From positions 131,100 through 195,099 of the forward strand of contig CAJMPU010000001.1 of assembly GCA_905215505.1 (NCBI GenBank): a stretch of DNA of 64,000 bases, read 5' to 3'. The notes under the pieces are model-generated. The model made no database searches. It had not been told where the DNA came from and saw only the letters and a program-made list of their open reading frames with translations. This document shows, one piece after another, positions 8,579-16,956 of the stretch (position 1 is the stretch's first letter; each line of letters starts with the position of its first letter). The translations under genes were made by a program, and so were the position numbers. The DNA comes from an uncultured bacterium (lineage in GTDB: Bacteria; Actinomycetota; Coriobacteriia; Coriobacteriales; Coriobacteriaceae).

Positions 8579-8619
8579 GCCCGGCGCAGACGTAGCGACC
8601 ATGTGTTCAACAAACAAAA

Positions 8620-8650
8620 GGGCGGCCGAGAACGTGTCTCGGCCGCCCCT
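8620..8650 (-). terminator. Terminator of the 8686-9699 gene
   Basis: GGGCGGCCGAGA pairs with TCTCGGCCGCCC around a 5-nt loop; the minus strand continues CTTTTGTTTGTT. Confidence 0.8.
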
Positions 8651-8685
8651 TCGGCGGTATTCCCCGGTATATACAGCTGTTTTAG

Positions 8686-9699
8686 CTACTCAGACTGCCT
8701 GTTCTTCTTGGCATGTTTGGACGGAGCGCTCAAGAAACGACCCGTCAGATAGTTCGCGGGACCGGAGATATCAATCCCCAGCAGGGTGTGGCCCAGCCAC
8801 AGAAACGCCACAAGCACCAGCAGCGGGATAACGCACGAGGTCACGATCATCACGATGACGCCTTCGATCAAATCGGTCACCTGCTGCACGATCTCATCGG
8901 TCATTTGCTTGGCACCACTGGTTACCGACGTGACCAGGCTCGAGGCACCGTCGGCAAGCTGTTCAAGCACGTTCTTGGACTCTGTGGACTCGGTCTTTTT
9001 CTTGCTTGCTTTGGAGCTGTCGCTATCTGCCGCACTCGCAGCGTCGGCCGCCTTTTGCTCGGCTGCCTCGATGCTCACTCGATACGTTTCGTCGACCTTT
9101 TGCGACACCCATACGCTTGCAGGCACCAACGCCATGCCGATCATGGCAACCACCAGCACGCGAGTCGCCACGCGGCGCAGGACGGCGCTCGTGCTCCAGC
9201 GCCCATGAATGCCAAGCGACACCGCAAAGAGCACCAACGCAAACGGGATTAAGATGCCTAGGCCAACCGACCACAAAATAGTCAGCAGATATTTCTCGAG
9301 ATAGAGCACGGCAAGCACGATGCCCAAGTTGCCTGAAAGCTGCGCGAGCTGCTCGGCAACCGGCGTTCCCGTATCACCCGGCAGCGCGGTAATGCCCGCA
9401 GATAGCGCCACGCACGAGGTCGTGAGCGCCAGTACGTTACCTTTCTTTTGATCGATGACCTCGATGGTGGAGTCCCAAGTCTTGGTATCGGCAAAATGCG
9501 GACGAGCTACAAAGCCCGACAGCAGCGCCAGCACCACGAGCGCAACGATAAAGCCAATCTGCAGCTTTTTGTTTGCGCACACGACATCGGACAGGCTGGG
9601 CTGCAGCTCGGTTACCGTCGTGTGCTCGGTTATCTGGACAGGACGCCCATGAGCCATCTCGTGCGCGTCTCTTTTTTGTATTGACCCGTTATCCGGCAT
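8686..9699 (-). CDS. Multi-pass membrane protein of unknown function
   Basis: A 337-residue protein with a soluble N terminus of about 45 residues, a membrane segment (about 46-65), two more hydrophobic stretches in the middle (about 127-167 and 183-203), a charged Ala/Ser/Lys-rich region with a predicted extracellular or cytoplasmic helix (about 205-255), and a last membrane span (about 283-308) followed by a basic tail ending KKNRQSE. I recognise no family. A perfect GGAGG site precedes the ATG. It is monocistronic, between its own terminator and an inverted repeat, and has no evident link with the sugar genes around it. Confidence 0.75.
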   Translation of the reverse strand: MPDNGSIQKRDAHEMAHGRPVQITEHTTVTELQPSLSDVVCANKKLQIGFIVALVVLALLSGFVARPHFADTKTWDSTIEVIDQKKGNVLALTTSCVALSAGITALPGDTGTPVAEQLAQLSGNLGIVLAVLYLEKYLLTILWSVGLGILIPFALVLFAVSLGIHGRWSTSAVLRRVATRVLVVAMIGMALVPASVWVSQKVDETYRVSIEAAEQKAADAASAADSDSSKASKKKTESTESKNVLEQLADGASSLVTSVTSGAKQMTDEIVQQVTDLIEGVIVMIVTSCVIPLLVLVAFLWLGHTLLGIDISGPANYLTGRFLSAPSKHAKKNRQSE

Positions 9700-9814
9700 T
9701 TGGATACCTCCTCAGTCCGGCGTTTAATGTGAAAGGAAGTATACCCACCCAGCGAAAAACCGAACGGCAAGACGAACGGGCACCAAGACTGTCCCCAATG
9801 ACTATTTCGGGATG

Positions 9815-9881
9815 AGTTGCGGTGGAATAGGGATTGTTTTGCGCCCGCCGGTCCCTATTCAGTCCCTATTTCACCGCAACT
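9815..9881. repeat. Inverted repeat with AGTTGCGGTGRAATAGGGA arms
   Basis: The left arm at 9815-9833 is inverted at 9863-9881 with one mismatch, around a 29-bp centre that contains a further TCCCTATT. It looks like a dispersed palindromic repeat rather than a terminator, as no T tract follows. Confidence 0.6.
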
Positions 9882-9955
9882 TGGAGGAGTGCAGAAAAAG
9901 CCCTGCCGCGGGTAGCGGCAGAGCTTTTGGAAGGGGACTTGGTTGTGAGAGCTCG

Positions 9956-10294
9956 TTAGGCGAGCTTAGCCTCGAGTGCGGCGATGCGCTTGTAGGCATC
10001 GATGGTAAAGCGGGTCTGCTTCTCCAAGATCATGGTGGTCATGAGGGTGTCCTGAGCGTGGGCCATGATGAAGGTCATCTCCATCTCGCCGCCGCCGGCC
10101 TCCTGCGAAAGCAGCTTGGTCTGCGTGTCGTGGGCGCCAATGAGTGCATCGCTCGCATCCTTGTGCAGCTGTTCGGCCTTCTCAAAATCACCCTCGCGAG
10201 CAGCATCGAGCGCTGCAAGCAGATCAGTCTGGGCGTCACCCGCGTATGCGACGATCTCGAATCCAACCATCGAGATTTCTTCTTTGGTTGCCAT
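9956..10294 (-). CDS. lacF: PTS lactose/cellobiose-family EIIA component
   Basis: A 112-residue all-helical EIIA of the lactose family. The phosphorylated histidine is His79 in the motif FIMAHAQDTLMTT, matching the known position of lactococcal EIIA-Lac. It takes phosphate from HPr and passes it to the EIIB domain cysteine of the EIICB proteins. It is the only lactose-type EIIA in the window, so it presumably serves both EIICB proteins (11870-13645 and 16957-18735). The start follows AAAGGAACG. Upstream are a direct-repeat site (10419-10448) and GAACA motifs. Confidence 0.92.
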   Translation of the reverse strand: MATKEEISMVGFEIVAYAGDAQTDLLAALDAAREGDFEKAEQLHKDASDALIGAHDTQTKLLSQEAGGGEMEMTFIMAHAQDTLMTTMILEKQTRFTIDAYKRIAALEAKLA

Positions 10295-10418
10295 ATTGCG
10301 TTCCTTTCACATATGAACCAATGGAGAGCATCGCGTCCGGGCATACGCGCTGCGTTGTGTATGACAGAAACATTAACATTCAAACAAAACAGAACAATGC
10401 AAAACGCAATTTCGAGCT

Positions 10419-10448
10419 ATGAACGGTCGATTTTCGCCCGTGAACGGT
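10419..10448 (-). promoter_or_regulatory. 21-bp-period direct-repeat site (lacF)
   Basis: On the minus strand ACCGTTCAC, 12 bp, ACCGTTCAT; it lies about 125 bp upstream of lacF, in the same orientation. Confidence 0.5.
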
Positions 10449-10508
10449 TTTTAAACCAATGCGAACAATATCGAACACAATTAGTGGCAACCCAAACAGG
10501 TCCACACC

Positions 10509-11513
10509 CTAGCGTACATCGCGCACCGTATCACCCTCTACGAGCATGCCGGGGATCAGCATGTGCTCCACGCCAGACGCACCCCCCTCGGCGCCGGCAA
10601 TCTTGTCGACAGCCCACATGCCGACGCGCTTGTTGTCAAAGCGCACCGTGGTCAGGCGACGGTCGGGCACGATGTCGCCCAGACTATCGTCAACACCCAC
10701 TACGCTCACGTCCTGGGGCACGCGCTTCCCGCGCGACTCGAGCCCGCGAATGCAGCCGTAGGCCATGGCATCGTTGGAAGCATAGATGGCGGTACAGGTC
10801 GGATCGTCCGCTAGAGCCTGACCGGCAGCATATCCGCTCTGTGCCGTCCAATCGCCACGGACGAGTCGCGGCGGCTCAATACCATGTGCGCGCAGTGTCT
10901 CACGCCAGCCTTCCTCGCGCTGCATGCCCGAAAGCGAGCGCTCGGGGCATGAGATAAAGTGCACGGTCTTGTGCCCCTGCACCAGCAAGTACTCGACCAC
11001 CTGGCGCGAGCAATCGAACTGGTCGTTATCGACCGTTGAACAGAGCGGGTGCTCCAGCATGGTAACGAGCACCGTCTGCATACCGGGCAGCGGCTCGAAG
11101 GTGCCAAAGTCCGCCGGCATGCGATTCATGATCACAACCATGCCATCCACCGGAAGTGCGCTCATGCGCGACGATGCACTCTCGAGGGTATACGGATGCC
11201 CGTCTACTTTAGTTAGGGTGATGGCATAGCCGTGTTTGTCGGCCGCAGCGGTAAAGCCCTCCATACGGTCGAGGTTGCCGGTGCCGGTAATGTTGAACAT
11301 GGCGACACCGACGGTCTTAAACTTGCCGCGGCGCAGCGATCGACCGGCAAAATTGGGACGATACCCCAGCTCGCGCATGGCGGCACGCACGCGCTCCTTG
11401 GTCTCGGGGCGCACGCTGGACGAATCGTGCACGGTGCGCGAGACCGTCTGCTCCGAGACGCCCGCGAGACGCGCCACGTCCTTAACGGAAACCGATTTTT
11501 TAACAGCGGCCAT
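10509..11513 (-). CDS. LacI-family transcriptional regulator 2
   Basis: A 334-residue LacI-type repressor: HTH VSVKDVARLAGVSEQTVSRT (about residues 8-27), hinge RPNFAGRSLRRG, then a sugar-binding domain with SVVGVDDSLGD near the C terminus. It is divergent from the first lacE-lacG pair. The 356-bp gap contains two imperfect palindromes centred on AACGT (11671-11688 and 11789-11810) that are plausible operators, and a direct-repeat site of a second, unknown regulator. It is closely similar in design to the regulators at 583-1614 and 15671-16672; the three appear to be paralogues with diverged operators. Confidence 0.92.
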   Translation of the reverse strand: MAAVKKSVSVKDVARLAGVSEQTVSRTVHDSSSVRPETKERVRAAMRELGYRPNFAGRSLRRGKFKTVGVAMFNITGTGNLDRMEGFTAAADKHGYAITLTKVDGHPYTLESASSRMSALPVDGMVVIMNRMPADFGTFEPLPGMQTVLVTMLEHPLCSTVDNDQFDCSRQVVEYLLVQGHKTVHFISCPERSLSGMQREEGWRETLRAHGIEPPRLVRGDWTAQSGYAAGQALADDPTCTAIYASNDAMAYGCIRGLESRGKRVPQDVSVVGVDDSLGDIVPDRRLTTVRFDNKRVGMWAVDKIAGAEGGASGVEHMLIPGMLVEGDTVRDVR

Positions 11514-11603
11514 AGGTCGATCTTTCTATGTCAACGATGCCATTGGCGGCACCCTACGCAGTCAAATGAACGCCTTCAAGTATATCCAACACCTCCCCCA
11601 CAA

Positions 11604-11633
11604 TACGTTTACCACCTAAAACCTACCGTTCAC
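11604..11633 (+). promoter_or_regulatory. 21-bp-period direct-repeat site (lacI2/lacE1)
   Basis: TACGTTTAC, 12 bp, ACCGTTCAC. Confidence 0.45.
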
Positions 11634-11670
11634 CGACAATCTTGCTTCCCCGAACGGCTTTTGTCGCCCA

Positions 11671-11810
11671 AATATTAACGTTGCCATTGCGCAAATACAG
11701 AGCCACCGGGCGGCTCAAACGTTTACGCGTAAGGAATCGATGGTTCGCAGGCATAGGAACCACTGGTTCGCGTCTTTTTTTGTGTCGCAAAATGGCAACG
11801 TCAACATTTT
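11671..11810. promoter_or_regulatory. Two candidate LacI operators before lacE1
   Basis: AATATTAACGTTGCCATT (11671-11688) and the site AAAATGGCAAC/GTCAACATTTT (11789-11810) are imperfect palindromes around ACGT. They share the half-site AATGGCAAC. The second is about 60 bp before the lacE start. Confidence 0.55.
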
Positions 11811-11869
11811 GGCAACCGAACGCCAAAAGCTACCATCGTTGCTAACCCACCGACTCTTAGGAGCATTGC

Positions 11870-13645
11870 ATGGAGCAACTCATCGCCATCATCGAAAAGG
11901 GCCGGCCCTTTTTCAACGCGATCGCCCGCAACAAGTACCTCAAGGCGATCCGCGACGGCTTTATCTCCGTCATCCCCATCATCATCTTCTCGTCCATCTT
12001 CTGCCTGGTAGCCTCGGTCCCCAACATCTGGGGTTTCTATTGGCCCGATGACATCAACAACGCCCTGTGGAAGTGCTACAACTACTCCATGGGCATCCTG
12101 GCCATCGCCTGTGCCGCCACCACGGCCAAGCACTTCGCCGACGCCCAGAACCGCGACCTGCCCAAGAACAACCAGATCAACTTTATCTCGTGCATGTGCG
12201 CGGCCATCATCGGCTTCTTGCTCCTTTCGAGCGACACCATCGCCACGGACGCCGCCAGCGGCTTCAACACCACCTACCTTGGTTCCAAGGGCCTGTTGAC
12301 CGCCTTTATCGCTGCGTTTGTGACCGGCATCATCTACAAGTTCTTCATTAAGCGCAACATCACCGTCAAGATGCCCGAGCAGGTTCCGCCCAACATCTCG
12401 CAGACCTTTAAGGACATCATCCCCTTCTCCGTCTGCATCACCGTCTTTTGGGTCTTTGACATCGTCTTCCGCGCTGCCTTTGGCTTCTGCTTTGCCCAGG
12501 GCGTCATCCAAGTGTTCCAGCCCCTGTTCACCGCTGCCGACGGCTACATCGGCCTCGCCGTCATCTACGGCGCTATGAGCCTCTTCTGGTTCGTGGGCGT
12601 CCACGGCCCCTCAATCGTCGAGCCCGCCATCGCCGCCGCCCTCGTTGCCAACATGACCGACAACCTGGCTGCATTCCAGGCTGGTCAGCACGCTTCCGCT
12701 GTCCTGACCCAGGGTGCCCAGTACTTCGTCGTCTGCATGGGCGGCACCGGCGCCACGCTCGTCCTGGTCTTTATGTTCTGCTTCCTGGCCAAATCCCAGG
12801 AGATGCGTGCCGTCGGTAAGGCAGCCATCGTCCCCGTGTGCTTTGCCGTCAACGAGCCGCTGCTGTTCGCCGCACCCATCGTGCTCAACCCCGTCTTCTT
12901 TGTCCCGTTTGTCTTTGCTCCGATCGCCAACATCTGGATCCTCAAGATCTTTATCGACTTCTTGGGCATGAACGGCTTTATGTACACCCTGCCTTGGACC
13001 GTCCCCGGCCCCATCGGCACCATCATGGGCTTGGGCTTCCAGCCGCTCGCCTTTGTGATGCTCGCCATCATCCTGATCGTCGACTTTGCCCTGTACTACC
13101 CGTTCTTCCGTGCCTATGACGCCCAGAAGTGCGCCGAGGAGGCCGAGATCTCCCAGGAGGAGCTCGCCGCCAAGAACGCCGAGAAGGCCGCCAAGCTCAA
13201 CGACGCCTTCCAGGGCAAGGCCGATGCCAAGAGCGTTGCCGCCGGTGCCGCAGCCGAGGCCGTGAAGGCCGACGCCCCCACCGCTTCCACAGCACCCGCT
13301 GCCGAGGCAACGACCGCCAGCGACCTCAACGGCAAGCGCGTGCTCGTGCTCTGCCAGGGTGGCGGAACCTCGGGCCTGCTCGCCAACGCGCTGGCCAAGG
13401 CTGCCAAGGAGCGCGGCATCAATCTGGAGACCGCTGCCGAGGCCTATGGCAACCACGTCGACATGCTCCCCGACTTTGACCTGGTTGTCCTGGCCCCGCA
13501 GGCCGCCAGCTACCTGGCCGACCTGCAGAAAGACTGCGAGCGTGTGGGCAACAAGTGCGTCGCCTGCCGCGGTAAGCAGTACATCGAGCTCTCCCAGAAC
13601 GGCGACAAGTCTCTCGCCTTCGTAAGCGAGCAACTCTCGAAGTAA
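11870..13645 (+). CDS. lacE: PTS lactose-family EIICB permease, copy 1
   Basis: A 591-residue membrane transporter that imports and phosphorylates lactose or a related beta-galactoside. The N-terminal EIIC domain (about residues 1-420) has multiple hydrophobic spans and the family stretches VHGPSIVEPAI and FAVNEPLLFAAPIVLNP. An Ala/Lys-rich linker (about 425-480) leads to the EIIB domain with phosphorylated Cys495 in VLVLCQGGGTSGLLANAL. An AGGAG ribosome site precedes the ATG. lacG follows after a 66-bp gap with a hairpin. Lactose specificity is inferred from the neighbouring 6-phospho-beta-galactosidase; other beta-galactosides are possible. Confidence 0.92.
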   Translation: MEQLIAIIEKGRPFFNAIARNKYLKAIRDGFISVIPIIIFSSIFCLVASVPNIWGFYWPDDINNALWKCYNYSMGILAIACAATTAKHFADAQNRDLPKNNQINFISCMCAAIIGFLLLSSDTIATDAASGFNTTYLGSKGLLTAFIAAFVTGIIYKFFIKRNITVKMPEQVPPNISQTFKDIIPFSVCITVFWVFDIVFRAAFGFCFAQGVIQVFQPLFTAADGYIGLAVIYGAMSLFWFVGVHGPSIVEPAIAAALVANMTDNLAAFQAGQHASAVLTQGAQYFVVCMGGTGATLVLVFMFCFLAKSQEMRAVGKAAIVPVCFAVNEPLLFAAPIVLNPVFFVPFVFAPIANIWILKIFIDFLGMNGFMYTLPWTVPGPIGTIMGLGFQPLAFVMLAIILIVDFALYYPFFRAYDAQKCAEEAEISQEELAAKNAEKAAKLNDAFQGKADAKSVAAGAAAEAVKADAPTASTAPAAEATTASDLNGKRVLVLCQGGGTSGLLANALAKAAKERGINLETAAEAYGNHVDMLPDFDLVVLAPQAASYLADLQKDCERVGNKCVACRGKQYIELSQNGDKSLAFVSEQLSK

Positions 13646-13654
13646 GTAACGCTC

Positions 13655-13688
13655 AGGGCCAGCCGACCATCCAAGACCGGCTGGCCCT
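13655..13688 (+). terminator. Intercistronic hairpin lacE1-lacG1
   Basis: AGGGCCAGCCG pairs with CGGCTGGCCCT around a 12-nt loop, with a weak T-rich tail (TCGATTT). It could be an attenuator or protect the lacE mRNA end. A hairpin also occupies the lacE2-lacG2 gap. Confidence 0.6.
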
Positions 13689-13711
13689 TCGATTTAGACG
13701 ATTGGATCATC

Positions 13712-15151
13712 ATGTCCGTTAACCCTGCTAGCGTCACCAACCCGCCTGCGCAGTTTCCCGAGAACTTTGTCTTTGGCGGCGCCACCGCTGCCTACCAGGT
13801 AGAGGGCGAGACCCGCACTCACGGTAAGGGCAAGGTTGCCTGGGACGACTTCCTGGAGGCCCAGGGCCGTTTCTCTCCCGATCCCGCTTCCGACTTCTAC
13901 AACCAGTACCCCGTCGACCTGGAGCTGTGCGAGGAGTTCGGCATCAACGGCATTCGCCTCTCCATCGCCTGGAGCCGCATCTTCCCCAACGGAACCGGCG
14001 AAATCAACCCCGAGGGTGTCCAGTTCTACCATGACCTTTTCGCCGAGTGCCACAAGCACCACGTTGAGCCGTTTGTCACGCTGCATCACTTTGACACGCC
14101 GCTGCCCCTCTTTGAGAAGGGCGACTTCCTCAACCGCGAGACCATCGATGCCTTTGTGGACTTTGCCACCTTCTGCTTTAAGGAGTACGCCGACCAGGTG
14201 ACCTACTGGTTCACCTTTAACGAGATCTGGGCCGACGCCTCCAACACCTACATCGAGGGTACCTTCCCCGGCGGCGTCAAAGCTCATCTGGCCGAGGCCT
14301 TCCAGTGCGAGCACAACATGATGCTCGCCCACGCCAAGGCCGTGCTGGCCTTCCACAACGGCGGTTTTAAGGGCAAGATCGGCGTCATTCAATCGCTGGA
14401 GTTTAAGTATCCGCTCAACGAGAACGACCCCGCCGACATCAAGGCCGCCAATAACGAGCACGTGCTGCAGAACCAGTTCCTGCTCGACGCCACCTTCCGC
14501 GGCGACTATGCCCCCGACACCCTCGAGTGCGCCAACCGCCTGGCTGCCGTCTCCGGAGGCACGATCGAGATCCGCGAGGAGGATCTCGAGATCATGCGCG
14601 AGGCCGCGCTCTACAACGACTACCTGGGTGTCAACAACTACCAGTGCCGTTTCCTGAAGGCCTATGACGGCGAGAACGACCTGCACCACAACGGTACGGG
14701 CGAGAAGGGCACCGGCCGCTGGCGCGTTAAGGGTATTGGTGAGCATGTGAACAAGCCCGGCATCCCCACCACCGACTGGGACTGGATCATCTATCCCGAG
14801 GGTCTGTTCGATCTGCTCGTCTACATTAAGCAGCGCTACCCCAACTACAAGCAGATCTTCATCACCGAGAACGGCATGGGCTACAAGGACCCCTACAAGG
14901 ACGGTTTTGTGGACGACCAGCCGCGCATCGACTACATCGAGCAGCACTTGCGTTGGCTGCTCAAGGCCATGGAGGTAGGCGTCAACGTGGGCGGCTACTT
15001 CCTGTGGAGCCTGCAGGATCAGTTCTCCTGGACCAATGGTTACAACAAGCGTTACGGCTTCTTCTACGTTGACTTTGAAACCCAGAAGCGCACGCCCAAG
15101 GCAAGCGCATACTGGTATAAGCACGTGGCGCAGACCCGTCGTCTGGACTAG
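13712..15151 (+). CDS. lacG: 6-phospho-beta-galactosidase (GH1), copy 1
   Basis: Hydrolyses lactose-6-phosphate to glucose and galactose-6-phosphate in the cytoplasm. The 479-residue protein is a typical GH1 enzyme: N-terminal FVFGGATAAYQVEG, acid/base Glu in FTFNEIW (about residue 170), and nucleophile Glu in FITENGMGY (about 389). The C-terminal phosphate-site region SWTNGYNKRYGFFYVDFETQ (about 444-463) is of the 6-phospho type. The ribosome site is weak (GGATCATC), so translation may depend on the upstream hairpin region. LacG copy 2 is highly similar. Confidence 0.93.
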   Translation: MSVNPASVTNPPAQFPENFVFGGATAAYQVEGETRTHGKGKVAWDDFLEAQGRFSPDPASDFYNQYPVDLELCEEFGINGIRLSIAWSRIFPNGTGEINPEGVQFYHDLFAECHKHHVEPFVTLHHFDTPLPLFEKGDFLNRETIDAFVDFATFCFKEYADQVTYWFTFNEIWADASNTYIEGTFPGGVKAHLAEAFQCEHNMMLAHAKAVLAFHNGGFKGKIGVIQSLEFKYPLNENDPADIKAANNEHVLQNQFLLDATFRGDYAPDTLECANRLAAVSGGTIEIREEDLEIMREAALYNDYLGVNNYQCRFLKAYDGENDLHHNGTGEKGTGRWRVKGIGEHVNKPGIPTTDWDWIIYPEGLFDLLVYIKQRYPNYKQIFITENGMGYKDPYKDGFVDDQPRIDYIEQHLRWLLKAMEVGVNVGGYFLWSLQDQFSWTNGYNKRYGFFYVDFETQKRTPKASAYWYKHVAQTRRLD

Positions 15152-15205
15152 CGACTTGCGACGAGCGGCATTGCCCCACTCACATAGCTTGTCCCCATTT
15201 CTCAG

Positions 15206-15250
15206 CCGGGGGCGGCACGTCACACGGCGCGCCGCCCCCGGTCTTTTTGT
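15206..15250 (+). terminator. lacG1 terminator
   Basis: CCGGGGGCGGC pairs with GCCGCCCCCGG (15231-15241), followed by TCTTTTTG. Confidence 0.8.
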
Positions 15251-15274
15251 TTTTGAGCGGGTCGGGAGCCGTTC

Positions 15275-15656
15275 GTCTCGATCTGTAACATCTGACCCGC
15301 GGTTTCGGCCCCAACTGTTACAGATCGAGATGAACGGGGTGGGCCGGGCCGAATTGTCTCGATCTGTAACACTAAACCCGGTTTTGGGCGTCTACCTGTT
15401 ACAGATTGAGACAAACGCACAGGTCAGTCCCCTCAATCTCAATCTGTAACATCTAACCAAGTTTTCTGCTCCTACCTGTTACAGATCAAGATAAACAGAA
15501 TAGGCCGGATCGAATAATCTCAATCTGTAACAGTTAGCCGAGTTTTTTGGTCCTAGCTGTTACAGATCGAGACAATCGGAATAGGCCGGGCAGAACATTC
15601 TCGATCTGTAACATCTAGCCGAGTTTTTGGAGCGCAACTGTTACAGATCGAGACAA
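15275..15656. repeat. Tandem array of five 81-bp hairpin units
   Basis: Each unit has a left arm ending TCGATCTGTAACA, a loop of exactly 25 nt (consensus TCTAGCCGAGTTTTTGG plus 8), a right arm TGTTACAGATCGAGA, and a linker like AATAGGCCGGGCCGAA. Left arms start near 15275, 15354, 15436, 15517 and 15598. Arm changes keep pairing through G-U wobbles, for example ATTGAG against CTCGAT in unit 2. Two more units lie at 20322-20463. Confidence 0.85.
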
Positions 15657-15670
15657 ACAGGCCGAGCAAG

Positions 15671-16672
15671 CTACACCCGTAGGTCTTTCACGCTGGAGCG
15701 CTCGACCAACACGCCCGAGACGAGCGTACGGCTTCTGGAGCTCGGGGCTTCCAGGCCTGCGACGACCTCGTTAAGCGCACGGATGCCCAGTTCGCGGTGA
15801 CGGAACTTTACCGACGTCAAAATCGAGTTGGGCATCGTCTTGTAAAGCTCGTCATCAAAGCCAATCACGGACACATCGTCGGGCACGTTCAGCCCCTTGT
15901 CGCGCAAGGCCATCATCACGCCATTCGCCATGCAGTCGTTGGCGGCCAGGACTGCCGTGCAGTCGGGTTTATCGGCAAGCACGAGGCCCGCGGCATACCC
16001 GCTATCCGCATTCCAATCGCCCCGCAGAGGCTCGGGCGGCTCAATGCCGCGCGCCTCGAGCGCCGCACGCCAGCCTTTCATACGACATTGGCTCGACAGT
16101 GACTCTTTTTTACCAGAAACGAAGTACACGTTCTTGTGCCCGTGATTCAAGAAATACTCGCACGCCATGCGCGCGCCGCCCTCTTGGTCGTCACTGACGG
16201 TGGAGCAGGTAGGATGCTCCATCGGCGTAATAATCACCGTCTTGAGGTCTTTCGGCGCCTCAAAGGTATCAAAGTCATCGACCATCTGACGCAGGTTGAA
16301 GATCATGCCATCAACAGGCAGCTGCGACATCCTACGCGCCGCTTCGGCAAGGGTCATCTTCTCCCCCGCCCGCTTTTTGATCATCGTGAGCGCAAAGCCT
16401 CGCTCTTCGGCGGCATCGGCAATACCGTCAATCATGTCCACGGCACCGCCCGACAAGTGAAACAGCACCACGCCGATGCACCCGTAACGGCCCAACTTGA
16501 GCGAACGCGCGGCGAAGTTGGTTCGAAACCCGAGCGCCTCCATTGCCGAATGGACCTTATCGCGTGTCGACTCTCGCACGCTATCGGGCTCGTTGATCAC
16601 GCGCGACACCGTCTTGAGAGAAACGCCTGCGGCAACTGCCACGTCGTTCATTGAGACATTTTTCTTGTCCAT
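15671..16672 (-). CDS. LacI-family transcriptional regulator 3
   Basis: LacI-type repressor of about 333 residues with HTH VSMNDVAVAAGVSLKTVSRV near its N terminus, a FRTNFAARSLKLG hinge and the effector domain motif SVIGFDDELY. The start is uncertain: ATG at 16672 begins right before the HTH, GTG at 16678 is 5 bp after a GGAG, and ATG at 16732 would add 20 residues. It is divergent from lacE2-lacG2. The intergenic region holds a perfect 24-bp palindrome (16832-16855) with an extra half-site, the likely operator. Confidence 0.9.
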   Translation of the reverse strand: MDKKNVSMNDVAVAAGVSLKTVSRVINEPDSVRESTRDKVHSAMEALGFRTNFAARSLKLGRYGCIGVVLFHLSGGAVDMIDGIADAAEERGFALTMIKKRAGEKMTLAEAARRMSQLPVDGMIFNLRQMVDDFDTFEAPKDLKTVIITPMEHPTCSTVSDDQEGGARMACEYFLNHGHKNVYFVSGKKESLSSQCRMKGWRAALEARGIEPPEPLRGDWNADSGYAAGLVLADKPDCTAVLAANDCMANGVMMALRDKGLNVPDDVSVIGFDDELYKTMPNSILTSVKFRHRELGIRALNEVVAGLEAPSSRSRTLVSGVLVERSSVKDLRV

Positions 16673-16754
16673 CGTTGCCACTACTTCTCCAGTCGGTTTT
16701 GCATCGCTTGTTTTTTGTGTTCTAGCATACACTACCTGCCTGATTGATAAATCA

Positions 16755-16784
16755 ACCGTTTACCGAACAATATCGACCGCTCAC
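16755..16784 (+). promoter_or_regulatory. 21-bp-period direct-repeat site (lacI3/lacE2)
   Basis: ACCGTTTAC, 12 bp, ACCGCTCAC. Confidence 0.5.
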
Positions 16785-16818
16785 CCGTATATCCTTGTTG
16801 CTCTTCCAAAAATGTCTT

Positions 16819-16855
16819 ACGTTGTCATTAACGAAATGACAACGTTGTCATTTCG
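16819..16855. promoter_or_regulatory. LacI operator with perfect 24-bp palindrome before lacE2
   Basis: The palindrome at 16832-16855 has the core AATGACAACGTTGTCATT; a third half-site ACGTTGTCATT lies just upstream at 16819-16829. The half-site resembles that of the lacE1 operators (AATGGCAACGT), so cross-regulation by the paralogous repressors is possible. Confidence 0.7.
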
Positions 16856-16956
16856 CAATGCCTTCCTCAAGCAGGAAGGTTTCCGGGCAGTCCTGACCAT
16901 CCATCGACGACCAGTTCCATCCACATGCATCGCGCATCAAGCAGCAAAGGAGCTCT

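Noticed and set aside
9812..10957. Long plus-strand open frame across lacF and lacI2
   Set aside because: Antisense to two recognised genes and low-complexity arginine-rich toward its end.
15275..15656. CRISPR array
   Set aside because: Repeats alternate in orientation, the 25-nt loops and linkers are themselves conserved, and no cas gene is present.
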